Positions 9,848 to 20,837 of a stretch of 64,000 nt of DNA are shown one piece after another. The notes under the pieces are model-generated. The model did no database searches. It saw only the letters and a program-made list of their open reading frames with translations, and was not told the origin of the DNA. Position numbers and translations under genes: made by a program. This DNA comes from Coenobita brevimanus (lineage: Eukaryota > Arthropoda > Malacostraca > Decapoda > Coenobitidae). The DNA lies in assembly GCA_032717465.1 (NCBI GenBank), contig JAVRFU010003718.1, positions 3,274,445 to 3,338,444 of the forward strand, written 5' to 3'. The first letter of the stretch is position 1. Every line of letters starts with the position of its first letter.

Positions 9848-11210
9848 GGAATTACTAAACTGAAAGTAGAAGGAGAGATCTATAAAGATGCGGCAATGCA
9901 AGCAGAAATAATGAACAAATGTTTCCAATCAGTTTTCACTAGTGAAAAGGAGTTTGTGGAAGGGGAGGGAGTGCTACAAATGTAGTGATAAAAGACATAA
10001 GAGTGGAAGTATAGGAAGTGTATAAATTACTGGAAACTCAAGATGTAAGGAAAGCCCAGAGACCTGATGGAATCTCTAATTGGGTACTGAAGGAATTCAG
10101 AGAGCAACTGGGGGATAAGATTCACAGTTGAATTGTGTGTTCTCTGGAGGTGGCAAAAGTGCCTCATGAATGGAAGAGGGGACATGTGGTACCAATTTAT
10201 AACGGAGGAAACAGGGAAGAACCCCTAAATTATAGACCAGTGTCCCTAATCAGCATGGTCGTAAAATTGCGCGAAAGAATTCTGAAAGACAGATGGATAA
10301 AATATCTGGAAGAGATGAATATTTTGGCTGACAGTCAGTTTGGATTTAGAAGTGGAAGGTCATGTATTTCCAACTTGTTGAGCTTTTACTCAAGAGTGAT
10401 TGACGTGCTTCAGGAGAGAGATGGTTGGGTGGATTGTGTGTACAGTAATTAGATTTGGAGAAGGCCTTCGACAAGGTACCCCATAAGAGACTAATGTGGA
10501 AACTAAAGCATACAGGAGGGTTGAAGGAGAACCTCCTGGAATGGATGAAAAACTTTTTGAGAGACAAACAAATGAGGACTGTAATAAAGGATACGATGTC
10601 TGGATGGAGGGAAGTAACAAGTGGAGTCCCAGCGCTCGGTGTTGACGCCAGTAATGTTCCTGATTTATGTAAATGATATGGTAGATGGAGTGAACAGTTA
10701 TGCAAGTCTGTTTGCTGATGACGCAAAGATCTCCAGGAAGGTAGAGGTTGAGGAGGATTGTAAAATGCTGCAGGATGATCTGGATGGGATACACGACTGG
10801 AGCCGGATGTGGGAAATGAAATTTAATGCAAAGGAATGTAAAATATTGGAAAAGGGTAAAAGCTCCAAGAGGCCATCATTGAATTATTTGATGGGTAATG
10901 AACCAATCACAGAAACGAGAGAAGAGAAAGATTTGGGTGTGCTGGTCCAGCACAGTTTGTCACCTGAAAAACACATTAACAAGACAGTTAGAGAGACGTA
11001 TAACCTCATGACTAATATAAGAGTAGCTTTTCATTATATGGATGAGGAGATGATGAAAAAATTGATAGTGGCCATGATTCACCCCAGGTAGGAATATGCA
11101 GCAGTAGTGTGGTCCCAACACAAAAAGAAAGACATAAACAAGATTGAGAGAATACAGAGAACTGCACCCAAAATGGTCCCCATTCTGGCAGATCTGTCGT
11201 ACAGAGAACC
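9848..11210 (+). pseudogene. CR1/L2-like reverse transcriptase relic (family 1)
   Basis: It aligns by eye to ORF2 of the intact element at 34603-37584, from ITKLKVEGE onward. It keeps VPHEWKRG, NREEPLNYRPVSL, FGFRSGRSCISNL, EKAFDKVPHKRLM and SLFADDAKI. It is broken by TGA at about 10127, a small insertion in the YLDLEKAF region (10446), a deletion in GVPQGSVLAP (GTCCCAGCGCTCGG) and TAG at 11089-11091. It begins at the pogo junction and stops at about 11210, where a minus-strand element abuts. Confidence 0.9.
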
Positions 11211-12000
11211 CTTTCTCCTTAACTGGAGCTTCTGCAACCTTATCCCACCACCAAGTTTATGTCTTGGTGGGCCTCTTGTCCAACTGCATACTGAATCTGC
11301 AACTCTCAAGAGGTTGCTCGTGAGGGCTATGTACTGTTCATTAACACTTATGTTATTGTCTCCCTGTTCAGCCACCACTCACCTCATCTCACTGTACAGG
11401 GCATCCCATACTCTTTGGTTTTTCTACTTCAGTATTTTCCTCCTAGGTGCATAAGTCCTCTTTTTTATTACCCTCTCCATCAGCACCATGATATATATAA
11501 ATAGGTTTTGTTGCCGCACACACTCCTCGCTCCCTATAACTTTAACATCACTGACTAACCTCCTATCAGCCTTCATACCATGAAATACTCTTATCTGGCT
11601 GCTATTCTCACCAGACTGGTATGTAACCAACCTACATTCTCTTTTCCTTAAATCTGTGTTGCACATAATCATGTTTATTGTCTCCCCAAACTCAAGTATC
11701 CGTTTCCCTTCCTCATTTCTTGTACCATATGCACATCCACCATGTACTCCTTCATATCCTTGAGCTGCGTCACCTACATGACCATTTAAGTCCCCTCCCA
11801 AAACCACAATTTCATCATCCCCCATACCACTTACTACATGTATTAAGTCATCCCAGATTCTATCCTTCTCTACCTCATCCAGACCAGCCTACGAAACATA
11901 CACTGATAAAATATGAAAAACTGACTTCTTGCACATATCCAACATCCACCCACCTCCTACTGAATGCCTCAGCTACTTCCTTCGCTCTACCCCTCTCATA
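11211..12000 (-). pseudogene. Non-LTR retrotransposon endonuclease relic (GGDLNGHVG family)
   Basis: Minus strand. The frame contains VAEAFSRRWVDVGYVQEV, then an EVEKDRIWDDL-like stretch, GDDEIVVLGGDLNGHVGDA, GYEGVHGGCAYGTRNEEGKR and LVTYQSGENSSQIR, followed by VSDVKVIGSEECVRQQ. A linker follows whose end (ADSVCSWTRGPPRHK) lies near 11245. This is the exonuclease-endonuclease-phosphatase domain of an RTE/jockey-like element and the spacer before its RT. Stops and frame changes are present. The polymerase part is not adjacent. Related polymerase pieces lie at 16.3-17.2 and 26.2-27.2 kb. Confidence 0.78.
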
Positions 12001-12590
12001 ACCCTGTATCCTCGTCCTTGTTTACCTGTCTCATCGTACTCCCATTTATCATTCTTGTACTGATCAATTATCCTTCTTCCATACTCATCATACTCTCACT
12101 GTCTGGCTTCATCTACCATTTGCTTTACTCTCTTTTCAAATCTCCTATATTCCTATTTCCATCTTTCTATCACTTCCAAAGACACACTTCTCTGAAGCAT
12201 CTTCTTCCAAGGCTTCCTTTTTTTCTTCAAGTCTATATCCCTATCACTTCTCTCCTTTTAGACACTCATTCAACTGCTGCCTTTCTTTGTTTATAAGGGC
12301 TCCAACAACCTTGCGTGTATTGGTCTTGCTCACCACTGGCCAGCTCTCCATGCAGATCAACCTCTATTCAGTCCTTTAATCATAAGGTCACACTCACTGA
12401 CTTTGCCCCAAATATTTTTCTGGTCTTTCTCTTGCAAGTCTACACTAAACATTCACACCTCTCACCCTCTGTTGTCATCCTTCATTCTTTCAACTATTTA
12501 TGTTATCCACTAAAAGTCTCTGAAACTAACACTTTGCCCTATATACAGCTGACCGTCAAAACTACACACAAATAGGGGAAGAGGCTGTCT
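12001..12590 (-). pseudogene. Decayed linker-like retrotransposon sequence
   Basis: The minus strand shows weak, broken coding such as RFEKRVKQMVDEAR and EYDEYGRRIIDQYKND, in the style of basic endonuclease-to-RT linkers. It is collinear with 21009-21610. Assignment to the endonuclease family next door is an inference from position and style. Confidence 0.4.
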
Positions 12591-12658
12591 CACTATACCG
12601 ACAGTTCAAAGTTGTTGACGAACTTAGACAAAATTAGTGCTGTGTATTCCTGAATCAC

Positions 12659-12663
<5 letters not shown>

Positions 12664-12722
<59 letters not shown>

Positions 12723-12732
12723 TATATATATG
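12664..12732. repeat. (TA)n microsatellite
   Basis: About 69 bases of near-perfect alternating TA with one AAA break. The paralogous site at about 21697-21743 is shorter. Confidence 0.95.
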
Positions 12733-12779
12733 TAAAATATGCACATAAAAATACTGAGCTCAAGCAATAGTAAATTGAC

Positions 12780-13254
12780 CACAATATAAATGTAAAATAA
12801 GTGGCGATAAGTGGAATTTTAGCTCACCAGGGTTTGACTTCCCGAAGAGCGTTTATTTTCCGGGCGTAATGGTGGACTCTTATTAATACAACACCTTCTC
12901 ATATCAACACAAATATATTTATATTTGCATTACTATGGGTTAGTTAAGTTACCATTAGTTAGGTTAGCATAACTTGGTTAGGTTAGGTTAGTTTAGCCTG
13001 TGTTATCTATGGCTGGGTTAGGCCGTCCTACTGTGAGGCTAATACTGTATAAATATATTTGGGTGGATCTGAGTAGCTTTCACAAAGTCCACTGCCCACT
13101 TGGTAAAAAAAAAAAAAAAAAAAAATTATTTTTCATGAATCTATAATTTCCACTTTCCAGGGCAGCACCCTTCCCCTTGTACACACTTACAGTCACATTC
13201 TTCACCCAGTCATCTGGGACAACACACTCATATACAGTATAATTGTAAATATCG
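12780..13254. other. Non-coding stretch with short TTAGG-like words and poly(A)
   Basis: It contains GGTTAGGTTAGGTTAG-like words at 12955-13010 and a poly(A) run near 13106. No credible coding sequence is seen. It is repeated at 21790-22268 and, in part, at 56592-56900. Confidence 0.6.
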
Positions 13255-13840
13255 TCAACAACCCAGTCCTATACCTACTGAGGCCTTCAGCATTTCAGTT
13301 GTCAACCCAGACACACCTGCCACTTTCCCCACCTGCATCCTGCCTATTGTCCTGCTCACAGTAGCAGCATCATTCAAAGGCCAAGGACCAAACACTGGAT
13401 CTCCAGACTCCAAACCTACCCTGGTCCAGTCATTCAGCAACCGGTTATAATGCTCTCTCGAGGCATTTTCAATATCATCACTGCCCACCACTACCATTCC
13501 TTTATCATTCTTCACACACTGCTCACCTATGATATCCCTGTTTTCCCTCTTCACCTCATTTGAGACCTTAAACACCATTTTTCTTTCTTTCAGCACTATT
13601 TAGGTTATACAGTAAAGTCTCAGAAACTAGGAGTTTCCGTTTGGACCTCCTTCCTGGCACTACATTTGGCAGCTAATTATTCATCTCTGTGACCACACCC
13701 TTTCCATTCCCAGAAATGCCTCTTTCCTTAACAGCAACATCTACACCCTCATCCTGACTATTTTTGGTGTGCCCCTCACAACGTTACCCTTGACGTTCAT
13801 ACCTCTCACCCTCCTCACCCAACTATCATTATCCATCCAC
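13255..13840 (-). pseudogene. Pre-RT domain and C-terminal scrap of the GGDLNGHVG-type element
   Basis: At 13596-13255 (minus) the frame reads KERKMVFKVSNEVKRENRD, GEQCVKNDKGM, EHYNRLLNDW and MQVGKVAGVSGLTTEMLKA, the segment just before the RT fingers in this family. At 13840-13600 a WVRRVRGMNVKGN / RGTPK-like stretch resembles the C-terminal tail of the same group. The order is scrambled relative to a normal element, so these are rearranged pieces. Confidence 0.72.
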
Positions 13841-13849
13841 TTTATCTAT

Positions 13850-14090
13850 CAATTCTATTGCCAGATGCCTTAATCTCATACAGGGTGGCCACAAACAAAT
13901 TGCCTCCATGTCGCCATGTCCCCCATCATTTCATTGCCCTCCTACCAGCTCACACCCCCCTCTCTCATATCCATCTCCACTTCATCCCTCCATCTCATCC
14001 TTTGCCTCCCCCTCCCATTCCCCACTTCCACCTCATTCACATCCACTCACCTCATCAGTCTCTTGCTCTCCATCCTCTCTACAGAAGAAG
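13850..14090 (-). mobile_element. RTE 3'-terminal fragment
   Basis: This matches the last ~230 bp of the RTE family at 60.07-60.31 kb (GCCAGATGCCTTAAT, GGTGGCCACAAACAAAT, then pyrimidine-rich sequence). At about 14085 it switches abruptly to the CR1/L2-like RT. The identical switch occurs at about 24100 and 57726. Confidence 0.85.
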
Positions 14091-15430
14091 AACCCCTGAA
14101 TTATAGACCAGTGTCCCTAACCAGCTTGGTCGCAATATTGTGTGAAAGAATTCTGAAAGATAGATGGATAAAATATCTGAAGAGATGAATATTTTGGCTG
14201 ATAGTCAGTTTGGATTTAGAAGTAGAAGGTCATGTGTTTCCAACTTGTTGAGTTTTTACTCAAGAGCGATTGACGTGCTTCAGGAAAGAGAAGATTGGGT
14301 GGATTGTGTGTATTTAGATTTGGAGAAGGCCTTTGAGAAGGTACCCCATAAGAGAATAATGTGGAAACTAGAGCATATAGGAGGTCTGAAGGGGAACCTC
14401 CTAGAATAGATGAGAGACTTTTTGAGAGACAGACAAATGAGGACAGTAATAAAAGATAAGATGACTGGATGGAGGGAAGTAACAAGTGGAGTCCCACAGG
14501 GCTCGGTGTTGGCACCAGTAATGTTCCTGATTTACGTAAATGATATGGTAGATGGAGTGAACAGTTATGCAAGTCTGTTTGCTGATGATGCAAAGATCAT
14601 GAGGAAGGTAGAGGTTGAGGAAGATTGCAAAATGCTGCAGGAGGACCTGGATAGGATACACGAATGGAGCCGGATGTGAGAAATGAAAGTCAATGGAAAG
14701 AAATGTAAAATATTGGAAATGGGTAAAAGTACCAAAATGCCATCATTGAATTATTTGATGGGTAATGAACCAATCACAAAAGCGAGAGAAGAGAAAGATT
14801 TGGGTGTGCTGGTCCAGCACAGTTTGTCACCTGAAAAACACATTAACAAGACAGTTAGAGAGACGTATAAACTCCTGACTAATATAAGAGTAGCTTTTCA
14901 TTATATGGATGAGGAGATGATGAAAAAATTGATAGTGGCCATCATTCACCCCAGGTAGGAATATGCAGCAGTAGTGTGGTCCCAACACAAAAAGAAAGAC
15001 ATAAACAAGATTGAGAGAATACAAAGAACAGCAACCAAGATGGTCCCCAGTCTGGCAGATCTGTTGTACAGAGAGAGCCTGGAAAAGCTGGATTCGCCTT
15101 CCTCAGAAGAAAGTAGAAAGAGAGGCGACATGCTTGCAGTGTTCAGGACCATGATGGGAGTAGATAAAATTGACAAAGAAGATCTGTTTTTATGGGATAA
15201 GAGAGTAACAAGAGGACACGGCATGAAACTGAGCAAGCCAAGCTGCTTGAAGGATATCGAGAAATATAGTTTTCCTTATAGATGTATAGACCTATGGAAT
15301 AACCTGGACAAAGAGATCGTCTAGTCTAAAAACTTAAACGCATTTAAAGCTAAATTTGACTTATTGAGAAACAAAGACGGGACCCCACGAATGTAGCTCA
15401 TTTCCTGTATATCACAATTAGGTAAATACA
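14091..15430 (+). pseudogene. CR1/L2-like reverse transcriptase relic (family 1), with 3' end
   Basis: It begins at EEPLNYRPVSLTS and carries FGFRSRRSC, GVPQGSVLAPVMFLIYVNDM and SLFADDAKIM, then the C-terminal CIDLWNNLDKEIV. Defects are a one-base deletion near 14182, TAG at 14407, TGA at about 14677, TAG at 14956-14958 and TAG at about 15322. The 3' end runs through CCTGTATATCACAATTAGG to about 15430, matching the tail after the intact element. Palm catalytic Asps are present but unusable in this context. Confidence 0.9.
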
Positions 15431-15479
15431 AGTATCAAGAAGAGCATAGTGATTGAAAACAGAAGAGGACAGGACAGAA

Positions 15480-15592
15480 AGAAAGACTGGAGACAAAAAG
15501 GCCCCTTTTAGTCGCCTCTTACGACAAGCAGGGATACTGGGGAAGTATTCTTTCCCCCCTTCCCCAGGGGGTCCACACACTCAAGAGAAATC
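15480..15592 (-). mobile_element. RTE-like 5'-terminal module
   Basis: On the minus strand it reads CCCCCTGGGG, ATACTTCCCCAGTATCCC, GTCGTAAGAGGCGAC and TAAAAGGGGCC. This is nearly the 5' end of the RTE elements at 5430-5500 and 50170-50250. GTCG and CGAC flank a seven-base loop. The module here is separated from any RTE coding sequence. Confidence 0.65.
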
Positions 15593-15819
15593 ACAAGTTT
15601 AATCCCTTCCCACCTGCTGCTTCTCTATTCAATCACTAATTCCTTAGGTCAAATTCTATGACCTCAACCTATTTCTTTTATGGAATGTTTCTCACAACTT
15701 TACCCTCAGCATTCACACCTCTCACCCTCTCCACTCAGTTGTCACCCTCCATCCTCTCCGGCATCAATGTACCCCTTCTTCTCATATCACTAACACATTC
15801 AGGTCCCAGCCTTCCTCTA

Positions 15820-15854
<35 letters not shown>

Positions 15855-15859
15855 CCTGA

Positions 15860-16262
15860 TCCCACCAGGCCAGTCATTCCATGCCCACTTCACTGTTTCT
15901 TATCACTGTTTACAAAAAATCAGCAACCTTCCTTCCTTGTTGTACATTTTCAAGCACTTCACCCTCCAAACTTCAATCCTTACTCATCACACTATCCAAG
16001 TACTTAAACGCACTCACACTTTCCATTTCCTCATCATCCAACATCACTGTGTATCCCTCACTTCTCTCGAGGACCATAACTTTACTCTTCCCTACATTCA
16101 CCATTAGATTCCATATCTTACACACTCTTAGAACCTCATTCACCAAGCCTTGAAGTTCCCCTGTCTCCTCACTTAACAATACAGTATCATCTGCAAACAA
16201 CAGTACAGGGAGTTTCCAAATGTTGCTCTCTCTCCTTAAAGTCGCTCCAACACAATACTAGG
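15860..16262 (-). pseudogene. RTE reverse-transcriptase palm fragment
   Basis: The minus-strand frame LFADDTVLLSEETGELQ continues VNEVLRVCKIWNLMVNVGKS, then ESVSAFKYLDSVMSKD. It closely parallels the RTE copy at 60.7-60.9 kb, so it carries the FADD catalytic box. Only this part of the domain is present, and the sequences on both sides belong to other families. An (AT)n tract lies at 15822-15850. Confidence 0.85.
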
Positions 16263-16269
16263 GCTCTAT

Positions 16270-17240
16270 TATCTATCCTTCATTATCAACATATTCTAAT
16301 GTCAAACTCTGTACGCTGAGCTATGAATATCCACCTCCATTACTGACCAATTCACACTACCGTACAGCATTAAAATCCTAACACATGCTGCATAAAAGCA
16401 CTTATTACCCTCCTACCGAGGTAGCCCCACTTCCAGCGCATATCATGTCCCACAAATAACAAAACTCCTCCACACACTGAAGACACACTCCACCAAACTT
16501 AATCCTTTCGTACATCTCTGTCTTGCCACACTCTCCCCTCCACACCAAACACACAAAATCACCAGTACAGTATTTTGGTTTGCAATCCTACCTTCTAATA
16601 ATACTGTATCTCTTATGCACCCACTTATCACAAACACGCCCAAGGTGGAATTATTCCCCACAATCTTGTGGCAAATTGCATATGGACAAACTCACCCTCC
16701 TTGGACAGCACCACCACCTGCCCTAAATATCATCACCTCAGCTTTATCCGCTCTTACTCTCTAACACACAAGTCCCATTGTATCCCAGTATTTCCTACAT
16801 CTTTCAACCCTATCTCTCTCTGCCATCAACACTGTCATTAGCATAAAACAACTCCCATGGGAGTGTAGTTCTAAAGTCTCATAAGAGTTTCAAGAACCAT
16901 GTGGAACAATAATGGGGTTGAAACTGACCCTTGATGCCCACCACCATTCACAGAACATTTATCACCCAAACCTCCGTTCACTTTCACCTGAGTGTGAGCA
17001 CCTTCATACATTGCCATAACCACCCTAACTAGTCAGTTCTCCAGCCCGAGCTTTCCAATTCCCACTGTCATTCGTTAAAGACCTTCATGAAATCAACAAA
17101 AACAAAGTAGAATTCTGTCCTCCTTCCTATATATTTTTCTTGAATACTGTCATATGGTATTGTAAGGTTTATGAAGGCTCCAATTCTCCATGCTACTTGA
17201 TGAAAGGCGGTCTCCCTATTCAGTCCTTTAATCCCGAGGT
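16270..17240 (-). pseudogene. Reverse-transcriptase palm and thumb relic (zinc-finger-bearing non-LTR family)
   Basis: Minus strand from about 17040: VVMAMYEGAHTQVKVNGG, KCSVNGGGHQGSVSTPLLF, then VVLCYANDSVDG (a degraded YADD box, N for D). A CPYAICHKIVGNNSTLGV stretch corresponds to the Cys-containing C-x2-C region of this family. After it come GLSLVECVF and AACVRILMLYGSVNWSVMEV. The many stops and the lost Asp show it is inactive. It probably belongs with the GGDLNGHVG endonuclease pieces at 11.2-12.0 kb, judged by family style only. It is collinear with 26270-27240. Confidence 0.72.
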
Positions 17241-17261
17241 TACACTTTATAAAGATGACAT

Positions 17262-17506
17262 TTTTTTTTTTTTTTTTTTTTAATGCGAGGAAGAAGGAAC
17301 CAAAGGCCACAGGCCCACAATTGTTGTTCCTTACAAGAGAAAAACAAAATACGAGAGAGCAAAATTCAAGATCTGATCATTTCGAGATGAATGGACACAC
17401 TGCATTTTAAAGTGTGGAGATCATAGGAAGCAGGAAATACAGACAGAGGGAGACAGTTCATCAGCTGACCTGTTCCATAAATGAAGGACTGGGAGTAACT
17501 GTTAAC
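17262..17506 (-). mobile_element. Jockey-like element 3' end with poly(A)
   Basis: The T-run at 17262-17281 is the poly(A) tail of a minus-strand element whose last codons read SFIYGTGQLMNCLPLSVFP and YDLHTLKCSVSIHLEMI. This matches the end of the longer jockey-like copy at 27.26 kb. It is cut at about 17506 by plus-strand CR1/L2-like sequence. Confidence 0.82.
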
Positions 17507-18182
17507 TCTCTGGAAGTGGAGAAAGTGCCTCAAGAATGGAAGAGGGCAAATGTGGTACCAATTTATATGGGAGGAAACAGGGAAGAACCCCTGAATTATT
17601 GACCACTGTCCCTAACCAGCATGGTCGCAAAATTGTGTGAAAGAATTCTGAAAGACAGATGGATAAAATATCTGGAACAGATGAATATTCTGGATGACAG
17701 TCAGTTTGGATTTAGAAGTGGAAGGTCATGTATTTCCAACTTGTTGAGCTTTTACTCAAGAGTTATTGATATGCTTCAGGAGAGAGATGGTTGGGTGGAT
17801 TGTGTGTACAGTATTTAGATTTGCAGAAGGCCTTCGACAAGGTACCCCATAAGAGACTAATGTGGAAACTAAAGCATATAGGAGGGTTGAAGGAGAACCT
17901 CCTGAAATGGATGAAAAACTTTTTGAGAGACAGACAAATGAGGACAGTAATAAAGGATACGATGTCTGGATGGAGGGAAGTAACAAATGGAGTCCCAGGG
18001 CTCGGTGTTGACACCAGTAATGTTCCTGATTTATGTAATTGATAAGGTAGATGCAGTGAACAGTTATGCAAGTCTGTTTCCTGATGATGCAAAGATCATG
18101 AGGAAGGTAGAGGTTGAAGAGGATTGCAAAATGCTGCAGGAAGATCTGGATAGGATACACGAATGAAGCCGGATGTGGGAAA
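17507..18182 (+). pseudogene. CR1/L2-like reverse transcriptase relic (family 1)
   Basis: It runs from LEVEKVPQEWKRANVVPIY to the region after the palm (KMLQEDLDRIHE, then GNEIQ). It contains a TGA in NYRP (about 17599), the same small insertion before the LDL.KAFDKVP motif as copy A, and a deletion in the GVPQG motif. It joins non-homologous sequence at 18181 at the word TTCAACAGAGCC, as the copy at 58336 does. Confidence 0.88.
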
Positions 18183-19122
18183 TGAAATTCAACAGAGCCA
18201 TATCCTGGGGAATCTGGGGAAGATCAAGAGGATGATGCAATGTCTGAGGTGTCAGAAAGACTTTGAAGGGTTTATGAACAAAGTGGGTGCATTAGCTAGT
18301 GAAAATGTCGAAAGTGGTGGTGACGAGTGTGGCGAGGAAGGTGGTGGGTCGGGTGCTGCAGGAGGTGCACACTAGGTGCCTCACCCTGCCTTGGATCCCC
18401 TTCTTAAGTCCATCAAGCTTGTTGTCCTCTTGAGTTAAGGTGAGCAGCCATATTCTTGTTGGTTTAGTTAAATGATATCCTTGTTGATTTAGTAAAGCCA
18501 TAATCTTGGTTCACTTTATTAGGTCATATGTCTTAGATACTTTCCCTGTACAGTACAATACTGTACTCAGGTCTGAAAGGAGTCTAAAGGGTTGCCCATG
18601 AAGGGGGGTGCCGCCCATATTATTATTATTATTATTATTATTATTTTTAGGTGGGAAAAAAGATCTGGATGATGACGATGATAATGATGTCAAACTTTAA
18701 ATAACCTTCAATAAAGTTTGTTTTATTAAGCCTGGCCTCCCCATCACCCCTTACAGCCAGCCCAGTCCACAGGCAATAACAAAATTACAAAAAGCATAAT
18801 ATACTACATTAAAACCACCATCATCATCCAACTCTTTCCCTTATCAGACATGGCTTCAGAAAATCAGTAACAAAATAGTACAGACCACATACAACACTAG
18901 GTAGGTCACGCAGAACATCGTGCTGAATCAAGTTCGTCCTAAAACATTACATATATTTACAGGTAAAATAGGGAGGTAGGTTCTGGAAGCCCAATACTAT
19001 AAAGATAACTACTGTATATTAAGACAGGTTATTAAAAATGCCCCAAGGCAGTGCGTTTACACACAATATCGCCGACTGGACGCACCAGTGCATCCTAACC
19101 TAACAGAGAGGTTTTGTCCCCA
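18183..19122. repeat. Third copy of the non-coding unit (no Tigger insertion)
   Basis: Collinear with 6045-6848 plus 8817-8925. It shows the uninterrupted sequence at about 19008-19020 that serves as the empty site for the Tigger at 6849. It holds (ATT)n at 18618-18645. Only the tail of the 103-codon frame remains. Confidence 0.88.
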
Positions 19123-19505
19123 TACTGTGATGACTGCCTTGTTCCCCTTACTGTCCGTCACTTGCTGGTCGAGTGTCCGAGTCTGGGGGCCTGCGTCAGA
19201 GGTTCCTTCGTAGGCATGGGGGAGCAGATGGTGCCCACTGTTTATCCTCGATGCTTGGTGAGGCCTCTAACGATTTTACTGATGTTTTTACTTTTCTTCA
19301 GCAGGCGGGCCTCCTTCCACTTTTATAAGTAATTGTTATTTTATCAATTATTCTTTTATTATTTTTACTGTTTTATTCCTACTAACATATATTAACTTTA
19401 TTTTGAATAGGCACTTTTTATTTTGCTGTGTCTTCTACTTTGTCATCCGGCGGCATATGACCCTGGCAGTTGCGCCGCCAGATTGTAATTATTTTCAATC
19501 AATCA
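19123..19505 (+). mobile_element. I/R1/jockey-like retrotransposon 3' end
   Basis: The plus-strand frame contains YCDDCLVPLTVRHLLVECPS, the Cys/His knuckle that commonly closes RNase H-bearing elements. A 3' UTR follows, ending TTTTCAATCAATCAATT, a short AATC tail. The start is cut at 19122. Confidence 0.72.
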
Positions 19506-19940
19506 ATTACACTGTGTTATGCACTGTCACTTGAAGTAACTTATAAAACTATTTTCCACTGTTCACTTATATTTACATTCATTGCTTTCTTGCTGTTTAC
19601 ACATTTTTTACACCTTATTTACAATTCCATTTGCACTGTTTTACTCAATAAAATGATCATAGTCACTCTCTATCAATTGTCAGCCCTTTACCTCTTTCCA
19701 CACGAGGTTTAGTAGGGGGTAAAGGTCACAGGGCCCTTTGCATGGGGCTATAAAGAGGCAGAAGTTAGCAGGAGCAAATCAGACATACTCCCACTTTCAA
19801 AGACGATAGTGAACTGATAGTGGTGGCCTCCTGCCGCCTGGCTAGGGTGAGTGCAATACTACCAACTTCAGCCCTATGAGACCTGCTAATATATAGCAAT
19901 GAAATGATTGGCAGGAAACCAAGACAATACATAATAAATT
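19506..19940 (+). other. Non-coding duplicated stretch carrying promoter-like signals
   Basis: It matches 62303-62737. No reading frame is seen. It contains CTCAATAAAATG near 19643 and the promoter-like cluster listed separately. Confidence 0.6.
19720..19852 (+). promoter_or_regulatory. Candidate core promoter with short exon and splice donor
   Basis: TATAAAG at 19749-19755 is followed 32 bases later by an initiator-like TCAGA (A at 19781). A further 66 bases on comes AGG|GTGAGT (19847), a good 5' splice-site match. An AGGTCA hexamer lies just upstream near 19724. The second copy (62546, 62578, 62644) keeps all elements at the same spacing. The transcript it would make is unknown, and function is inferred. 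Confidence 0.4.
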
Positions 19941-20556
19941 AAGTAGTTCCAGGTGAATGTAAATATCACTTAGGCTTCTCCCTTCCCTCCTTATGTGTAT
20001 ATTTATTACAAAAATAGATTATACGGCATATTTCAAGGGGAAATAAACAGCGAAAATTAGCGAATGAGTGCATGTGAGGTGTTCTCAGGTGATAATTAGC
20101 CAAATCCAGGTGTATGGCACTATCACTTACCTTATTTCTTTTCTGTATATAATATTTGGTATAAGAATAGGGCATACGGCTTATTTCAATGGATGAAATC
20201 AGTGGAAAATTCCAGGGAAGATTTACTTAGCGTAGAATACAGTGTGGTGGTCTGCAATAATTAGGTAGTTCCAGGTGAATGTAAATATCACTTAGGCTTC
20301 TCCCGTCCTTTCTAATATATATTTTTATTATGAAAATAAATTATCCGGCATCCTTCAAGGGGAAATAAACAGCGAAAATTAGCAAACGAGTGCACGTGAG
20401 GTGTTGTCATGTGATAATTAGCCAATTCTAGGTGTATGGCACTCTCACTTACCTTATTTCTTTCTTGTATATATTATTTGGTATAAGAATAGGGCATACA
20501 GCTTATTTCAATGGATGAAATCAGTAAAAAATTCCAGGGAAGATTTACTTAGCGTA
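19941..20556. repeat. Tandem repeat, 322/323-bp dimeric unit, about two copies
   Basis: AGTAGTTCC at 19941 recurs as AGGTAGTTCC at 20264, giving a period of 323. Each unit is two diverged halves of about 160 bp: TTCCAGGTGAATG...CGGCATATTTCAAGGGG and ATCCAGGTGTATGG...CGGCTTATTTCAATGG. Other copies lie at 59300-59695 and 62738-63345. Confidence 0.88.
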
Positions 20557-20833
20557 GCACGGCCGGGCAGGCGAGAGGATAGTGTAATGGAGGGAAGGTA
20601 GGGAGGGGAGTCAAGAACGGGGAGAAATGGCTAAATTGTCAACAATGGATGGGAGTACAGATGAGATTAGGAGTGCTGACTAGTGTTGGACATTGGCAGT
20701 AGTGATAGATGATACAAGCCACCACTTCAAAGCCCGGGCGAATTCAAAATAACACAGAATCACAAAAGTGTCGCCCCACGGTATGATCCCTTGCTCTCAA
20801 GCGTCGCGAAAGTGACGAGCCGATGTTAAGGGG
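20557..20833. mobile_element. piggyBac-like element right end
   Basis: The end reads GCGTCGCGAAAGTGACGAGC...TTAAGGGG, then TTAA at 20834-20837. It resembles the right end of the complete element at 22577-23580 (GCGTCGCAAACGC...TTTAAAGGG, then TTAA), and the interiors match too (GGCCGGGC...). I could not find a left end. Confidence 0.55.
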
Positions 20834-20837
20834 TTAA

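Larger units (their letters stand above)
1..10766. repeat. Large duplicated block, copy A
   Basis: Base 1 matches 44937, and collinearity holds to about 6846 (partner about 51592). It resumes at 8817 (partner 54600) and runs to about 10766 (partner 56593). The two gaps are transposon insertions private to one copy or the other. Identity looks very high by eye over coding and non-coding DNA alike. The block extends left beyond the window. Both copies lie in the same orientation. Confidence 0.9.

Noticed and set aside
10346..10794. Minus-strand frames starting MRHQQTDLHNC and MYPIQIILQHF, repeated at every RT copy
   Set aside because: They are antisense readings of the CR1/L2-like polymerase and recur only because that gene recurs.
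12593..12784. 63-codon minus-strand frame with an Ile-Tyr run
   Set aside because: It is the (TA)n microsatellite read as protein.
18511..18693. Asn-run minus-strand frame
   Set aside because: Translation of the (ATT)n tract; length varies freely among copies.
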